The notes: generated from the letters alone by a model not told the origin. Counted from the stretch's first letter, positions 1-7,194 are shown. The stretch: DNA of 18,599 bases from CAYVZZ01 sp964456185 (GCA_964456185.1 CAYVZZ010000043.1:1-18599), one strand, 5' to 3'. Made by a program: numbers and translations.

Positions 1-1
1 C

Positions 2-277
2 GCCACCGGCCACCCCAGCCGCATCATGGACGGTTCTTTTGCCAACCAAACGCTGGCGCAAATCCACCTCTTCAAACAAGCTTTTGCCGACCAATCGGCC
101 GACAAACAAGCCGAGTTGCTGACGGTAGAGATTCTGCCTAAGCAGCTGGACGAAGAAGTGGCACGCTACATGGTGCAAGGCTTTGGCGGTGTGATGACCA
201 AGCTCACCCAAGAGCAGGCCGACTACATCGACGTGCCGGTAGACGGCCCTTACAAGCCAGAACATTACAAGTATTAA
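2..277 (+). CDS. ahcY: Adenosylhomocysteinase (SAH hydrolase), C-terminal part only
   Basis: The gene enters from the left edge; the reading frame is open from base 2 and stops at 275-277. The 91 visible residues begin ATGHPSRIMDGSFANQ, the well-conserved NAD-binding segment of S-adenosylhomocysteine hydrolase, and end in GPYKPEHYKY. This is the family's typical C-terminal tail, whose Lys and Tyr reach into the NAD site of the neighbouring subunit (family knowledge). The enzyme is cytoplasmic and splits S-adenosylhomocysteine into adenosine and homocysteine, keeping methyltransferases free of product inhibition. It lies directly upstream of metF, which supplies the methyl group for homocysteine remethylation, so both genes serve the methyl cycle. 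An intrinsic terminator separates them. The ATG at base 26 is an internal Met, not a start. Confidence 0.95.
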   Translation, partial: ATGHPSRIMDGSFANQTLAQIHLFKQAFADQSADKQAELLTVEILPKQLDEEVARYMVQGFGGVMTKLTQEQADYIDVPVDGPYKPEHYKY

Positions 278-289
278 GACCCAAGCAAG

Positions 290-320
290 GCGCCACATTC
301 TTTTCCGTGTGGCGCTTTTT
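290..320 (+). terminator. Intrinsic terminator after ahcY
   Basis: A perfect 8-bp stem, GCGCCACA (290-297) and TGTGGCGC (308-315), encloses a 10-nt loop and is followed directly by five T residues (316-320). It begins 12 bases after the ahcY stop and ends 32 bases before the metF start. Transcription of metF must therefore come from read-through or from a promoter inside this very short gap. Confidence 0.85.
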
Positions 321-352
321 GCCCGATCCTGTTAGACCGGACGCCGCCGACT

Positions 353-1180
353 ATGAAACACATCAGCTTTGAATTTTTTCCGCCCAAGACCGACAAAGGG
401 CTGGAAAAACTATTGGCCACCCAAGACGCCCTGATCACCCGTCAACCAGAGTTTTTCTCCTGCACTTTTGGTGCGGGTGGCTCGACTCGCGATCGCACCA
501 TTAACGCAGTTGAAGCCTTGCATCAGCGCTTTGATGATACCGCACCCCACATCAGCTGCATGGGGCAGAGCAAGGAAGAAATCATCGAGCTGTTGAACCA
601 CTATCAACAGCGTGGCGTCAGCCGTTTGGTGGTACTGCGCGGCGACATGCCCAGCGGCATGGGGCCGGTAGAAAGCGACCTGCGCTTCGCCGACGAGCTG
701 GTGGCGCTAATCCGCGAACACAGCGGTGACCATTTCACGCTGGAAGTGGCCGCCTACCCGGAAAAGCACCCCCAAGCACGCAGCTTCGCCGACGACATCG
801 CCCATTTTAAGCGTAAAATCGACGCCGGTGCTGATCACGGCATCACCCAATACTTCTACAACGCCGATGCCTATGCGTTCTACATGGATGAAGTGCGACG
901 CTTAGGCTGCGATGCGCCCGTCTTCCCGGGCATCATGCCCATCCTCAATGCCGCCAATCTAAAGCGCTTCTCCGCTAATTGTGGTGCCGACATCCCGCGT
1001 TGGCTGGGCGAGCGATTGGATGATCTCAAGGATGATCCCGAAGGGGTCAAAGCCTACGGAGAAGAAGTGGTCACACGGCTTTGTGAACGGTTGTTGGCGT
1101 TGGGCGCGCCCGGGCTGCATTTTTACACCATGAATCAAGCCAAACCAGTGGTTCGTATTCTTGATCAATTAGGGCTGTAG
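353..1180 (+). CDS. metF: 5,10-methylenetetrahydrofolate reductase
   Basis: A 275-residue cytoplasmic flavoprotein that reduces 5,10-methylene-THF to 5-methyl-THF, the methyl donor for methionine synthesis. The length fits the bacterial single-domain TIM-barrel form; the eukaryotic regulatory domain is absent. Visible family signatures are FEFFPPK at residues 6-12 (Glu7 matches the catalytic Glu28 of the E. coli enzyme), SCTFGAGGSTRDRT at 36-49, VLRGDMP with Asp98 (flavin-site Asp), EVAAYPEKHP around 131-140 and GITQYFYN with Gln166. The ATG at 353 is the first one in frame that gives the canonical MKHISFEFFPPK start, but no clear Shine-Dalgarno sequence precedes it. It follows ahcY with a terminator between them. 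After its stop, 1179-1196 can form only a weak 5-bp hairpin (AGTGC/GCACT) with no T tract, so no clear terminator is seen. Confidence 0.96.
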   Translation: MKHISFEFFPPKTDKGLEKLLATQDALITRQPEFFSCTFGAGGSTRDRTINAVEALHQRFDDTAPHISCMGQSKEEIIELLNHYQQRGVSRLVVLRGDMPSGMGPVESDLRFADELVALIREHSGDHFTLEVAAYPEKHPQARSFADDIAHFKRKIDAGADHGITQYFYNADAYAFYMDEVRRLGCDAPVFPGIMPILNAANLKRFSANCGADIPRWLGERLDDLKDDPEGVKAYGEEVVTRLCERLLALGAPGLHFYTMNQAKPVVRILDQLGL

Positions 1181-1334
1181 TGCCTTGATTAGCACTGGGC
1201 CAGCATTTGCGAATTTTTACGAAAGATGCGTGATAGATGTCACATTTAGAATATATCTAAGTAGAAAGTATGAATGGCAAAAGGCAGAATTGAGCACGAT
1301 CGTCCTACCCTGCTAATAAAAGGATAGTTGCTCA

Positions 1335-4163
1335 ATGAAGCCTGTTGTTTTGTTTTTATTGTTAATCGCCTCGCTTGGCTTGACTGCCTGTAATAGCGAT
1401 AGCGATCCCATTTCGCCTTCCGACCTCAATACGAATGGTTCTACTGAACAGGTGCCTCCAAATGGTGATGGCTCGACCGATACCAACGGCTCAACCGACG
1501 GTAACAATCCGGTAGAACCCGATTATGCGGAACCCGCTCCAACAGCGCAGCTTCCTTATCCCAACGACACGACTCTAGGGTTTTATGACTACACCCGTCA
1601 GGGAGAAAAGCGCCCTGTACGCCATGATACGGTTGGTTCCTTGCCTGCCATGATCCAGTTTGCACAGAACCTGACGGTCGACCCTACAGGCAACGAGGCC
1701 AAGCACATGCCGCGATTGGTCACCGATCGGGTCGCTTTGTTACTGGTGACTCCCGATCCTGACTTGGGTGACATTTCACAGCTCATACTGCACGTGACGA
1801 TTGATGGAAAAACAAAGCCACCATCTTTAATGCGCGCGCCAAGTAATATTTTTAAGGCGGATAGAACCCAACAAGATGAACGGCCTGATGTGGTGTATTC
1901 CAAACGCGCCTGGACAGCTGAACTGCCTTGGAATTGGGTGCGCGCCGGCCTCGCCATTACGGTGACAGATGAACAAGGACGCAGTGGCACGTTATCGGCT
2001 AACGCCATAGATTTTGCCGTGCCGGGGTTGCTGGTGTTAAACCAAATCCGTCTGGGCATGCTTTCTGAGCCACCTGCTTTGAGCAATGGTATGGCCATGC
2101 TGAAACGCCCTGCGGCTGCGGTATCGGACTATTTTCAGACCATTCCGGCTGCACAGATGATTGTTGGCAAATATGAACCGGCGATGCTGAAAACTGTCAT
2201 GGTGTCTGATGGCACTATTTATCATTACCCCGGGCATAGCAGCACAGAAGGCAGCGTTTACGCCGGTGACATGCGCTCGGATGTGGCTAAATCGACTTAC
2301 AGCACCGGTATTAATCTCGCCAATTGGGGCATCACCAGTGCAGGAATGAGAAGCCAAAGCCAACCGCAATTGACACAGCGGGCAGTGGTACACCACGCGC
2401 AGGGTAAGTATACCAACGGTATAGCACGCCATGGCTTAAGTGGTGGTAACGGCATCCTCACGTTAATGGGAACGACGGGCAACGAATTTAGCCACGAAAT
2501 AGGGCATCACTATGGCTTGGGACATTACCCGGGCAAGAATATTACTGAGCCCGAGACGGATTTCTGGAATCGTCACCATGCTGACAGCGGCTGGGGATAT
2601 ATTGCCTATCGCAACCGCTTTCGGGCCAATCTCAACTGGAATGACCAAGCGTACGACGATAAACCGGCTTCCTATGCCTTTTTGGGGCTCTATCCCTACG
2701 ATCGCGATGCCATGTCCGGCGGCTACGGCTCCAGCAGCCTATCCGATTACACCCTCTATACCGGCTACAGCACACAAACTAAAATCCAACCGGCTTTTGA
2801 CAAATACCAATATCGCTGTAATCCGATGACGCACGAAGGGCAGGCGATCATTAAATGGAACACGACCAGTCGCCAGATGGAAGTTGCCACGCCGGTGATG
2901 CCAAACAGCTTCCGTGGTGATGTTTGGTATTACCCCACGGGCGCTGATTACCGAATCCCGCGACTCTGTGGCGTGCCCGGTTATACGCTGTTGGGTGGCT
3001 ACATCCCCGAGACCAATACTGCTGTTTTCTATCCGCCGGCGCGTACCAATTGGGTGAATGTATTTGACCTGCCAGCCCCTAAACCCAATGCCAATAGCCG
3101 TCAATGCTGGATGAAAATTGAGTTTCAGTCCAAGCCCGCTATCAAAGTGGCCTTGGCACCAAAGGCGTTGGGTAGCGTTGCCAACAAGTTTGCGGTCAAT
3201 GTGGCGGCAGCCGCAGAGCCGACGGCCGCGTCGCTTTGGTGTCAACAGCCAGGCGAGGCAGCAGTATTGCTGACTGACGATACAGGACAGGAAGCGCGCG
3301 TCAGTATGAATCCCGATTTGCCACCGATGGAGCCGGCCATGGTTGTTGGCAAAGAAGCGGGTTATCAGGCGTTACGGGCGAAGGAGTTGCCACAGCTGGA
3401 AGCGGCTCTGGAAGCCCTGCAAGACGATGCCATTCCTCTGCTCACTCGTCATGAAGCCCTTCTTTACAACAGTTGGAAGTCACAAGTGGAGGCATTGTCT
3501 GCTGTAGCCCAAGAGCAGTTGGATCGATATCAATCAATGCAGTCACGCATTAAGCGCGTCAATCGTTGGATGTTTGCGTATCATGACGACCTGGTGGCCA
3601 ACGATCCTGCAGCTGAAAAGGCGTTAATTGCCTTTATTAACAAGCTGCAGCTGATGCCGCAAAGTGGCGGTTTGCTAGCCGATAGCAGCGTGATGAAAGT
3701 CGGCGGAAGCAACTGTTTGAAGGCGCAGTATGAAAACGGGGAAATCACCGACATTTATATTTCAGGCCCTGACGGTTGTACGGGTGCGACTAATCAACAG
3801 TGGATTGTCGATGCGAATCAGCATATCCACAATGGCCAAGACATTTCCCAGTGTTTGGTCTCTTCCAACCCTGTAACAGCCGCCAAATGCGACGTTTATG
3901 CACCGAATCAGACCTGGGACTTGAGCCACCCACCCAGTATTCGCAAAGGTAATAACTGCCTCGACATGGCTAATGGTTTTCTTACCAACGGTAAAGCCGA
4001 TTTGATCTTGTACTCCTGTACGGGGGGGCGAAATCAGCAGTGGACGAATATTGCCCAGGACGCGACCAATAAGCTGCTACCTTTATTGCATCCATTAAAT
4101 CTGACCCTGCTTCAGCATTTGGATGCCCGTTTGGATGCGGTGTCTGCACCAAACAGTCCTTAG
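1335..4163 (+). CDS. M66-type (StcE/TagA-like) zinc metalloprotease lipoprotein with C-terminal QxW lectin-like region
   Basis: A 942-residue exported lipoprotein. The N-terminus is a lipoprotein signal ending in the lipobox LTAC, with Cys19 as the lipidated residue and Asn at +2, which favours outer-membrane sorting in enterobacteria. A low-complexity Ser/Thr/Asn/Gly/Asp linker follows (about 20-60). The catalytic motif is H387-E-I-G-H391-H-Y-G-L-G-H397, the extended HExxHxxGxxH zinc site. The surrounding GNEFSHEIGHHYGLGHYPG pattern matches peptidase family M66 (StcE mucinase, Vibrio TagA). Met460 in RDAMSGG is a candidate Met-turn. Residues about 674-755 look alpha-helical and rich in Leu, Glu and Gln. 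Residues about 790-905 carry QQW/NQTW/NQQW repeats (Trp823, Trp861, Trp903) with paired Cys, like a ricin-B trefoil lectin. A glycoprotein-cleaving role is inferred from the family; the substrate is unknown. AAAAGGA at 1317-1323 is the likely ribosome site. The stop codon lies inside the start of a repeat element. Confidence 0.88.
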   Translation: MKPVVLFLLLIASLGLTACNSDSDPISPSDLNTNGSTEQVPPNGDGSTDTNGSTDGNNPVEPDYAEPAPTAQLPYPNDTTLGFYDYTRQGEKRPVRHDTVGSLPAMIQFAQNLTVDPTGNEAKHMPRLVTDRVALLLVTPDPDLGDISQLILHVTIDGKTKPPSLMRAPSNIFKADRTQQDERPDVVYSKRAWTAELPWNWVRAGLAITVTDEQGRSGTLSANAIDFAVPGLLVLNQIRLGMLSEPPALSNGMAMLKRPAAAVSDYFQTIPAAQMIVGKYEPAMLKTVMVSDGTIYHYPGHSSTEGSVYAGDMRSDVAKSTYSTGINLANWGITSAGMRSQSQPQLTQRAVVHHAQGKYTNGIARHGLSGGNGILTLMGTTGNEFSHEIGHHYGLGHYPGKNITEPETDFWNRHHADSGWGYIAYRNRFRANLNWNDQAYDDKPASYAFLGLYPYDRDAMSGGYGSSSLSDYTLYTGYSTQTKIQPAFDKYQYRCNPMTHEGQAIIKWNTTSRQMEVATPVMPNSFRGDVWYYPTGADYRIPRLCGVPGYTLLGGYIPETNTAVFYPPARTNWVNVFDLPAPKPNANSRQCWMKIEFQSKPAIKVALAPKALGSVANKFAVNVAAAAEPTAASLWCQQPGEAAVLLTDDTGQEARVSMNPDLPPMEPAMVVGKEAGYQALRAKELPQLEAALEALQDDAIPLLTRHEALLYNSWKSQVEALSAVAQEQLDRYQSMQSRIKRVNRWMFAYHDDLVANDPAAEKALIAFINKLQLMPQSGGLLADSSVMKVGGSNCLKAQYENGEITDIYISGPDGCTGATNQQWIVDANQHIHNGQDISQCLVSSNPVTAAKCDVYAPNQTWDLSHPPSIRKGNNCLDMANGFLTNGKADLILYSCTGGRNQQWTNIAQDATNKLLPLLHPLNLTLLQHLDARLDAVSAPNSP

Positions 4164-4309
4164 GAACCTCTGAATAAGTCCATATCCGTCATTCCCGCTT
4201 TGCGGGAATCCGGTGTCTTTTAGAGTAACTCAATGAACTCAAAAGACACTGGATCCTCGCGCTACGCGCAAGGATGACACATCACAGGCTTGTTCAGAGA
4301 GTCCCTTAG
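4160..4309. repeat. Palindromic intergenic repeat, copy 1 (MITE-like)
   Basis: About 150 bp with nested inverted repeats. Outer arms: CTCTGAATAAG near 4168-4178 against CTTGTTCAGAG near 4289-4299. Left hairpin: ATTCCCGC (4191-4198) with GCGGGAAT (4202-4209). Middle arms: CCGGTGTCTTTT (4210-4221) with AAAAGACACTGG (4241-4252). Right hairpin: ATCCT (4253-4257) with AGGAT (4271-4275). The GTCATTCCCGC...GGATGAC core belongs to a type of palindromic repeat widely seen between proteobacterial genes (recalled, not searched). A second copy lies at 9707-9855. It sits between two convergent genes and may terminate both; its first bases contain the stop codon of the protease gene. Confidence 0.85.
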
Positions 4310-4323
4310 TTGCCTTGCCGACT

Positions 4324-4941
4324 TTAGCGGTCGGCAAGGCGTTGATGAAACGCCTGCAGGTTGGCTTCAATATCGGCTTCCAGCTGAATGCCCGCATTGA
4401 TCAAAAAGCCGGCGACCATTTCATAATGTCCCACCAAAATCATGATCTCGATCAGGCGCGCTTGGGAGTAATGCTCACTGAGCGCTTGCCAGGTGGCTTC
4501 GCTGATGAGTTTTTGTTGGCAGATATCGTCACAAGCTTGCATTAGCAGGGCATCTTGTGGCGACAAAGCGGCGGGATCTTGCGCCAGCTTGACGATCTCG
4601 TCGTCACTCACTCCTTCGGTTTGGGCGATTTCCAAATGCTGCCCCCATTCATAACGGCTGCGGCAGTTCCAGGCGGTGCGCAAAATGAGCTTTTCGCGGG
4701 TAGCGGCGGGCAGGCGGCCAAAGGGCATTAGGCGGGAAGCAAAAAACAGCCAGGCCCAAAACAAGCGCGGGTTGATATTGAAGACAGGGAAAATGGCGGG
4801 CAATTGCGGCCGGCCAAACCAACCGGATACTTTTGACAAGGCGCGAAAGGGCAGGCCGCGCTGGGCTTCCGGTGGTGCCGGTAAGCGCTCGCTTTCGGGC
4901 TCGGCCCAGCCGTCTTTGGGTTGTAACGGGTCTTGGGGCAT
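4324..4941 (-). CDS. Carboxymuconolactone decarboxylase (CMD/AhpD-like) family protein
   Basis: A 205-residue cytoplasmic protein. After a Pro/Glu-rich N-terminal extension (about 1-45), residues about 75-175 match the CMD fold: LPAATREKLILRTAWNCRSRYEW (77-99), then His102, EIAQTEGVSDDEI, and a second helix pair ending GHYEMVAGFLINA. Family members are decarboxylases or thiol-based peroxidases. AhpD-type peroxidases use a CxxC pair, but here only Cys93 is present in that segment with Glu98 and His102, so a peroxidase role is doubtful and the reaction is unknown. The ATG at 4939-4941 is well supported by AAGGAAAG about 6 bases upstream (plus-strand 4948-4955). It is transcribed divergently from the SDR gene at 5069, with a 9-bp inverted repeat between them. 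Proximity to alkB hints at lipid or hydrocarbon metabolism, by inference only. Confidence 0.85.
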   Translation of the reverse strand: MPQDPLQPKDGWAEPESERLPAPPEAQRGLPFRALSKVSGWFGRPQLPAIFPVFNINPRLFWAWLFFASRLMPFGRLPAATREKLILRTAWNCRSRYEWGQHLEIAQTEGVSDDEIVKLAQDPAALSPQDALLMQACDDICQQKLISEATWQALSEHYSQARLIEIMILVGHYEMVAGFLINAGIQLEADIEANLQAFHQRLADR

Positions 4942-4988
4942 GGTTGGCTTTCCTTGTTTGTGGTTGTCTTGTGGTTATATTGACCGAT

Positions 4989-5024
4989 AAATGGCGTTAT
5001 TGGCCACTGCAGCTGACGCCATTT
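4989..5024. promoter_or_regulatory. Inverted repeat between the CMD and SDR genes, candidate operator
   Basis: AAATGGCGT (4989-4997) is perfectly repeated in inverse as ACGCCATTT (5016-5024), with 18 bases between. It lies in the 127-bp divergent region and could bind a dimeric regulator or form a cruciform/hairpin. I could not place convincing -35/-10 boxes for either gene here, so its role is uncertain. Confidence 0.45.
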
Positions 5025-5068
5025 CCTGCTAGGTTGCTAGTTTATTCTCACCATAAAGCACTCATGTC

Positions 5069-5929
5069 ATGAAATCATTCCATAACAAAATTTGTTTTAT
5101 CACCGGCGCGGCCAGCGGCATTGGCAAGTCGACGGCCTTGGCTTGTGCCGCAGAAGGGGCGCGCTTGGCATTGACGGACGTTAATGAAGCCGGTTTGGCA
5201 GCCACGGTTAAAGAAATACAGGCCGCAGGTGGCGAGGTGTTGGCCTCGCAAGCCTTGGACGTTGCCGACTTTGATGCCGTGAAAGCGTTTGCCGATGACT
5301 TTACTGCCCAACATGGTAGCTGCGATGTCATGATGAATATCGCCGGTATTGCCATTTGGGGAGATATCACCAAATTACAGCACGAGCATTGGCGCTCGGT
5401 CATCGATGTGAACTTGATGGGGCCGATTAACGTCATGGAATGTCTGGTGCCGCCCATGGTGGAAGCCGGACGAGGCGGGCATATTGTCAATGTGGCATCA
5501 GCCGCCGGGCTTTTCCCTTTGCCCTGGCATGGCGCTTATTCGGCCAGCAAGTTTGGTCTGCGCGGTTTGTCCGAAGTGCTGCGTTTCGATTTGAAGCGCC
5601 ACCACATCAAGGTGCATGTGGTGTGTCCCGGCGCGGTGGATACCGGCCTGGTGCGTACCATCAAGGTGGTGGGCATCAACATGGAAGACCCTGAAGTCAA
5701 AGCCATGCGCGACCGCTTTCAAGGACATGCGGTGACACCGGCCAAGGCGGCGGCTGCTATTCTCAAAGGCGTGAAGAAGAACCGTTTTATTGTCTACACC
5801 TCGCCGGATATTCGTGTCGGTTATTGGTTTAAACGCAAGTTTGCCCTGCCTTATGAAATGGTCATTGGCTACATGAGCAGCCGCATGATGAAGCTGGCGG
5901 ACAAACAATGGAAAAAAGACGGCAAGTGA
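5069..5929 (+). CDS. Short-chain dehydrogenase/reductase (classical SDR), NAD-type
   Basis: A 286-residue Rossmann-fold oxidoreductase with the full set of SDR signatures: cofactor loop TGAASGIG (12-19), Asp37 at the end of the second beta strand (LTDVNE), which in this family favours NAD(H) over NADP(H), NIAG (90-93, replacing the common NNAG), and the catalytic set Asn115, Ser144, Tyr157 and Lys161 (YSASK). The C-terminal 60 residues are basic and end KKNRFIVYTSPDIRVGYWFKRKF..., resembling SDRs that act on lipid-like substrates. The substrate cannot be read from sequence; a fatty alcohol, aldehyde or hydroxy-lipid would suit the adjacent alkB. The ATG at 5069 gives the correct N-terminus, but no clear ribosome site precedes it; another ATG at 5064 is out of frame. 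Its 3' end doubles as a terminator stem. Confidence 0.92.
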   Translation: MKSFHNKICFITGAASGIGKSTALACAAEGARLALTDVNEAGLAATVKEIQAAGGEVLASQALDVADFDAVKAFADDFTAQHGSCDVMMNIAGIAIWGDITKLQHEHWRSVIDVNLMGPINVMECLVPPMVEAGRGGHIVNVASAAGLFPLPWHGAYSASKFGLRGLSEVLRFDLKRHHIKVHVVCPGAVDTGLVRTIKVVGINMEDPEVKAMRDRFQGHAVTPAKAAAAILKGVKKNRFIVYTSPDIRVGYWFKRKFALPYEMVIGYMSSRMMKLADKQWKKDGK

Positions 5930-5945
5930 TTGGCCTGCCGTCTTT
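5912..5945. terminator. Bidirectional terminator overlapping the SDR 3' end
   Basis: AAAGACGGCA (5915-5924) and TGCCGTCTTT (5936-5945) form a perfect 10-bp stem with an 11-nt loop that contains the SDR stop codon. On the minus strand the stem is followed by six T residues (plus-strand A run 5912-5917), a strong intrinsic terminator for alkB. On the plus strand only three T residues follow, so it is weaker for the SDR gene. Confidence 0.82.
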
Positions 5946-5953
5946 GGGTGCAA

Positions 5954-7102
5954 TTAAGCGCTAATGTTGTTCACCCGCCCCTTGGTGCGCCAGAGCTGGT
6001 CCATTTCGCCTTCGTAATAGGCTTCCACCCGCGGGTTCATCACCTTGCGCCATAAGGGCGGGAAGAAGGCCAGTACATACATGCCGGCATAACCGGCCGG
6101 TAATTGCGGGCTGTCCTCATGATGTCGCAACACCTGATAACGGCGCTTGGCATAGGCGTGATGGTCGCTGTGACGTTGCAATTGGAACAGTGCAATATTG
6201 GTCAGGAAGTAGTTGGAGTTCCAGCTGTGCGCCGGGGTGGTGCGCTCATAACGGCCATTGTCTTTTAGGCGGCGGTGCAAGCCGTAATGCTCGACGTAGT
6301 TAATCACTTCGAGTGTAAAGGCGGCCACAAACCCTTGCGCCACAAAGAAGAGCGCGCCTTGCCAGCCCAGCCAAAGGCCAAAAACCACGGCCAATAGTGT
6401 CGAAATGCTGTACCACCAGATGAGTTCGTTGTGCACGCTGATGTTGGCGTGGCCTTTACGCTGAAGGTATTTTTTCTCCAGCGCCCAAGCATTGCGGAAG
6501 TTGTGGTAAAAGGCGTGTGGTAAGAAATTATACAACGACTGGTTGTACTGCGAGGAAGATGCATCTTCCGGCGTGGAAACATTCACATGGTGCCCACGCA
6601 CATGCTCGACCTTAAAACCGGCATAGCACACCGACGCCAGCAGCAGCCCACCCGACCAGTTTTCGATACGCGGGGTTTTGTGTACCAGCTCATGCGCCAG
6701 ATTGATGGCAATGATGCCGCCTACCGTGCCGACGGAGACAATCCAGCCAATTTGTCCGATGAGGTTGTAGTCGTTGTGCACAAACAGCCAGCCCGACCAG
6801 AAAAGCACCACAAGCCAGAGCGCCCCCATGGCGAGGGTAAACACGCGATATAAGATTTCCTCGCTCATGGCGGGCACTTGAGTCTCTTCGTCCGGGTTGG
6901 ACGGGTCTTGTCCAATCAGGAAGTCGGCCAAAGGAATAGCACCGAAGATAAAGAAATAGAGAAACCAAGCCCAGGCATTTTGGCTGCCGTTTTCTCCCAG
7001 GGTGCCGGCCAGGTACCAGAGGGGTAGCATGGTGGCCCAAAACAAAGGGTAAGCCCACTTTTTCAGCTTGAGCATTAATTGTGGATCGACTTTGTCTATC
7101 AT
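5954..7102 (-). CDS. alkB: Alkane 1-monooxygenase (AlkB), integral-membrane di-iron hydroxylase
   Basis: A 382-residue inner-membrane enzyme that inserts oxygen at the terminal carbon of n-alkanes, using electrons from rubredoxin and rubredoxin reductase. All histidine motifs are present: HELVH (His137, His141), EHVRGHH (His167, His171, His172), the NYVEHYG signature (268-274) and LQRHSDHH (His311, His314, His315), followed by RRYQVLRHH. Spacing is within one residue of the classical Pseudomonas AlkB histidines. Several hydrophobic segments (about 17-35, 43-63, 88-108, 113-133, 228-262) fit the six-helix topology. The ATG at 7100-7102 is preceded by GGAGGT (plus 7107-7112). Promoter, operator and the divergent GntR gene lie upstream; a terminator lies downstream in the SDR tail. 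No rubredoxin gene is in the window. The chain-length range cannot be read from the sequence. Confidence 0.95.
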   Translation of the reverse strand: MIDKVDPQLMLKLKKWAYPLFWATMLPLWYLAGTLGENGSQNAWAWFLYFFIFGAIPLADFLIGQDPSNPDEETQVPAMSEEILYRVFTLAMGALWLVVLFWSGWLFVHNDYNLIGQIGWIVSVGTVGGIIAINLAHELVHKTPRIENWSGGLLLASVCYAGFKVEHVRGHHVNVSTPEDASSSQYNQSLYNFLPHAFYHNFRNAWALEKKYLQRKGHANISVHNELIWWYSISTLLAVVFGLWLGWQGALFFVAQGFVAAFTLEVINYVEHYGLHRRLKDNGRYERTTPAHSWNSNYFLTNIALFQLQRHSDHHAYAKRRYQVLRHHEDSPQLPAGYAGMYVLAFFPPLWRKVMNPRVEAYYEGEMDQLWRTKGRVNNISA

Positions 7103-7128
7103 GGCGACCTCCGTTAAAAGTCACTGTT

Positions 7129-7142
7129 ACATTGATTAATGT
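7129..7142. promoter_or_regulatory. Second dyad near the alkB transcription start
   Basis: ACATT (7129-7133) and AATGT (7138-7142) form a perfect 5-bp inverted repeat around GATT. It sits at the expected +1 of the alkB promoter, so it could be an auxiliary regulator site. The short length makes chance a real alternative. Confidence 0.3.
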
Positions 7143-7149
7143 CGAAATA

Positions 7150-7178
7150 ACTATAAACATGAATTCTTGAGTTGTAAA
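7150..7178 (-). promoter_or_regulatory. Sigma70-type promoter of alkB
   Basis: Read on the minus strand: -35 TTTACA (plus 7173-7178), a 17-base spacer, and -10 TATAGT (plus 7150-7155). Both boxes are close to consensus with ideal spacing. The start would be near 7143, giving a leader of about 40 nt with a good ribosome site. The -35 box lies inside the 7166-7188 palindrome. Confidence 0.65.
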
Positions 7179-7188
7179 ACAATTCAAG
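7166..7188. promoter_or_regulatory. Candidate GntR/FCD operator shared by alkB and gntR
   Basis: CTTGAGTTGT (7166-7175) and ACAATTCAAG (7179-7188) form a 10-bp inverted repeat with one mismatch around a central AAA. The core TTGT-N3-ACAA has the same three-base spacing as the TGGT-N3-ACCA operators of FadR/PdhR-type GntR proteins. It covers the -35 box of the alkB promoter and lies between the -35 and -10 boxes of the gntR promoter, so one bound dimer could block both. Confidence 0.65.
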
Positions 7189-7194
7189 TAAGAT
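7167..7194 (+). promoter_or_regulatory. Promoter of the GntR-family regulator gene
   Basis: TTGAGT (7167-7172), a 16-base spacer and TAAGAT (7189-7194) form a plausible sigma70 promoter; the start would be near 7201. AAGGAGG at 7215-7221, 5 bases before the ATG, is the ribosome site. The spacer is occupied by the palindrome, as expected for autorepression. Confidence 0.55.

Noticed and set aside
1290..1319. TTGAGC-N18-TAATAA as a promoter for the protease gene
   Set aside because: The RNA would start at about 1326, after the likely ribosome site at 1317-1323, so it could not serve this gene well.
2739..3245. A 168-residue minus-strand frame opposite the M66 gene
   Set aside because: No recognisable domain or ribosome site; the plus-strand gene is continuous and has signal peptide and zinc motif.
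4160..4309. CRISPR array or insertion sequence
   Set aside because: There is a single nested palindrome per site, no regularly spaced repeats and no transposase; the second copy is 5.4 kb away.
5498..5953. A 151-residue minus-strand frame opposite the SDR gene
   Set aside because: It is His-rich shadow translation of a clear SDR with all catalytic motifs, and it covers the terminator stem.
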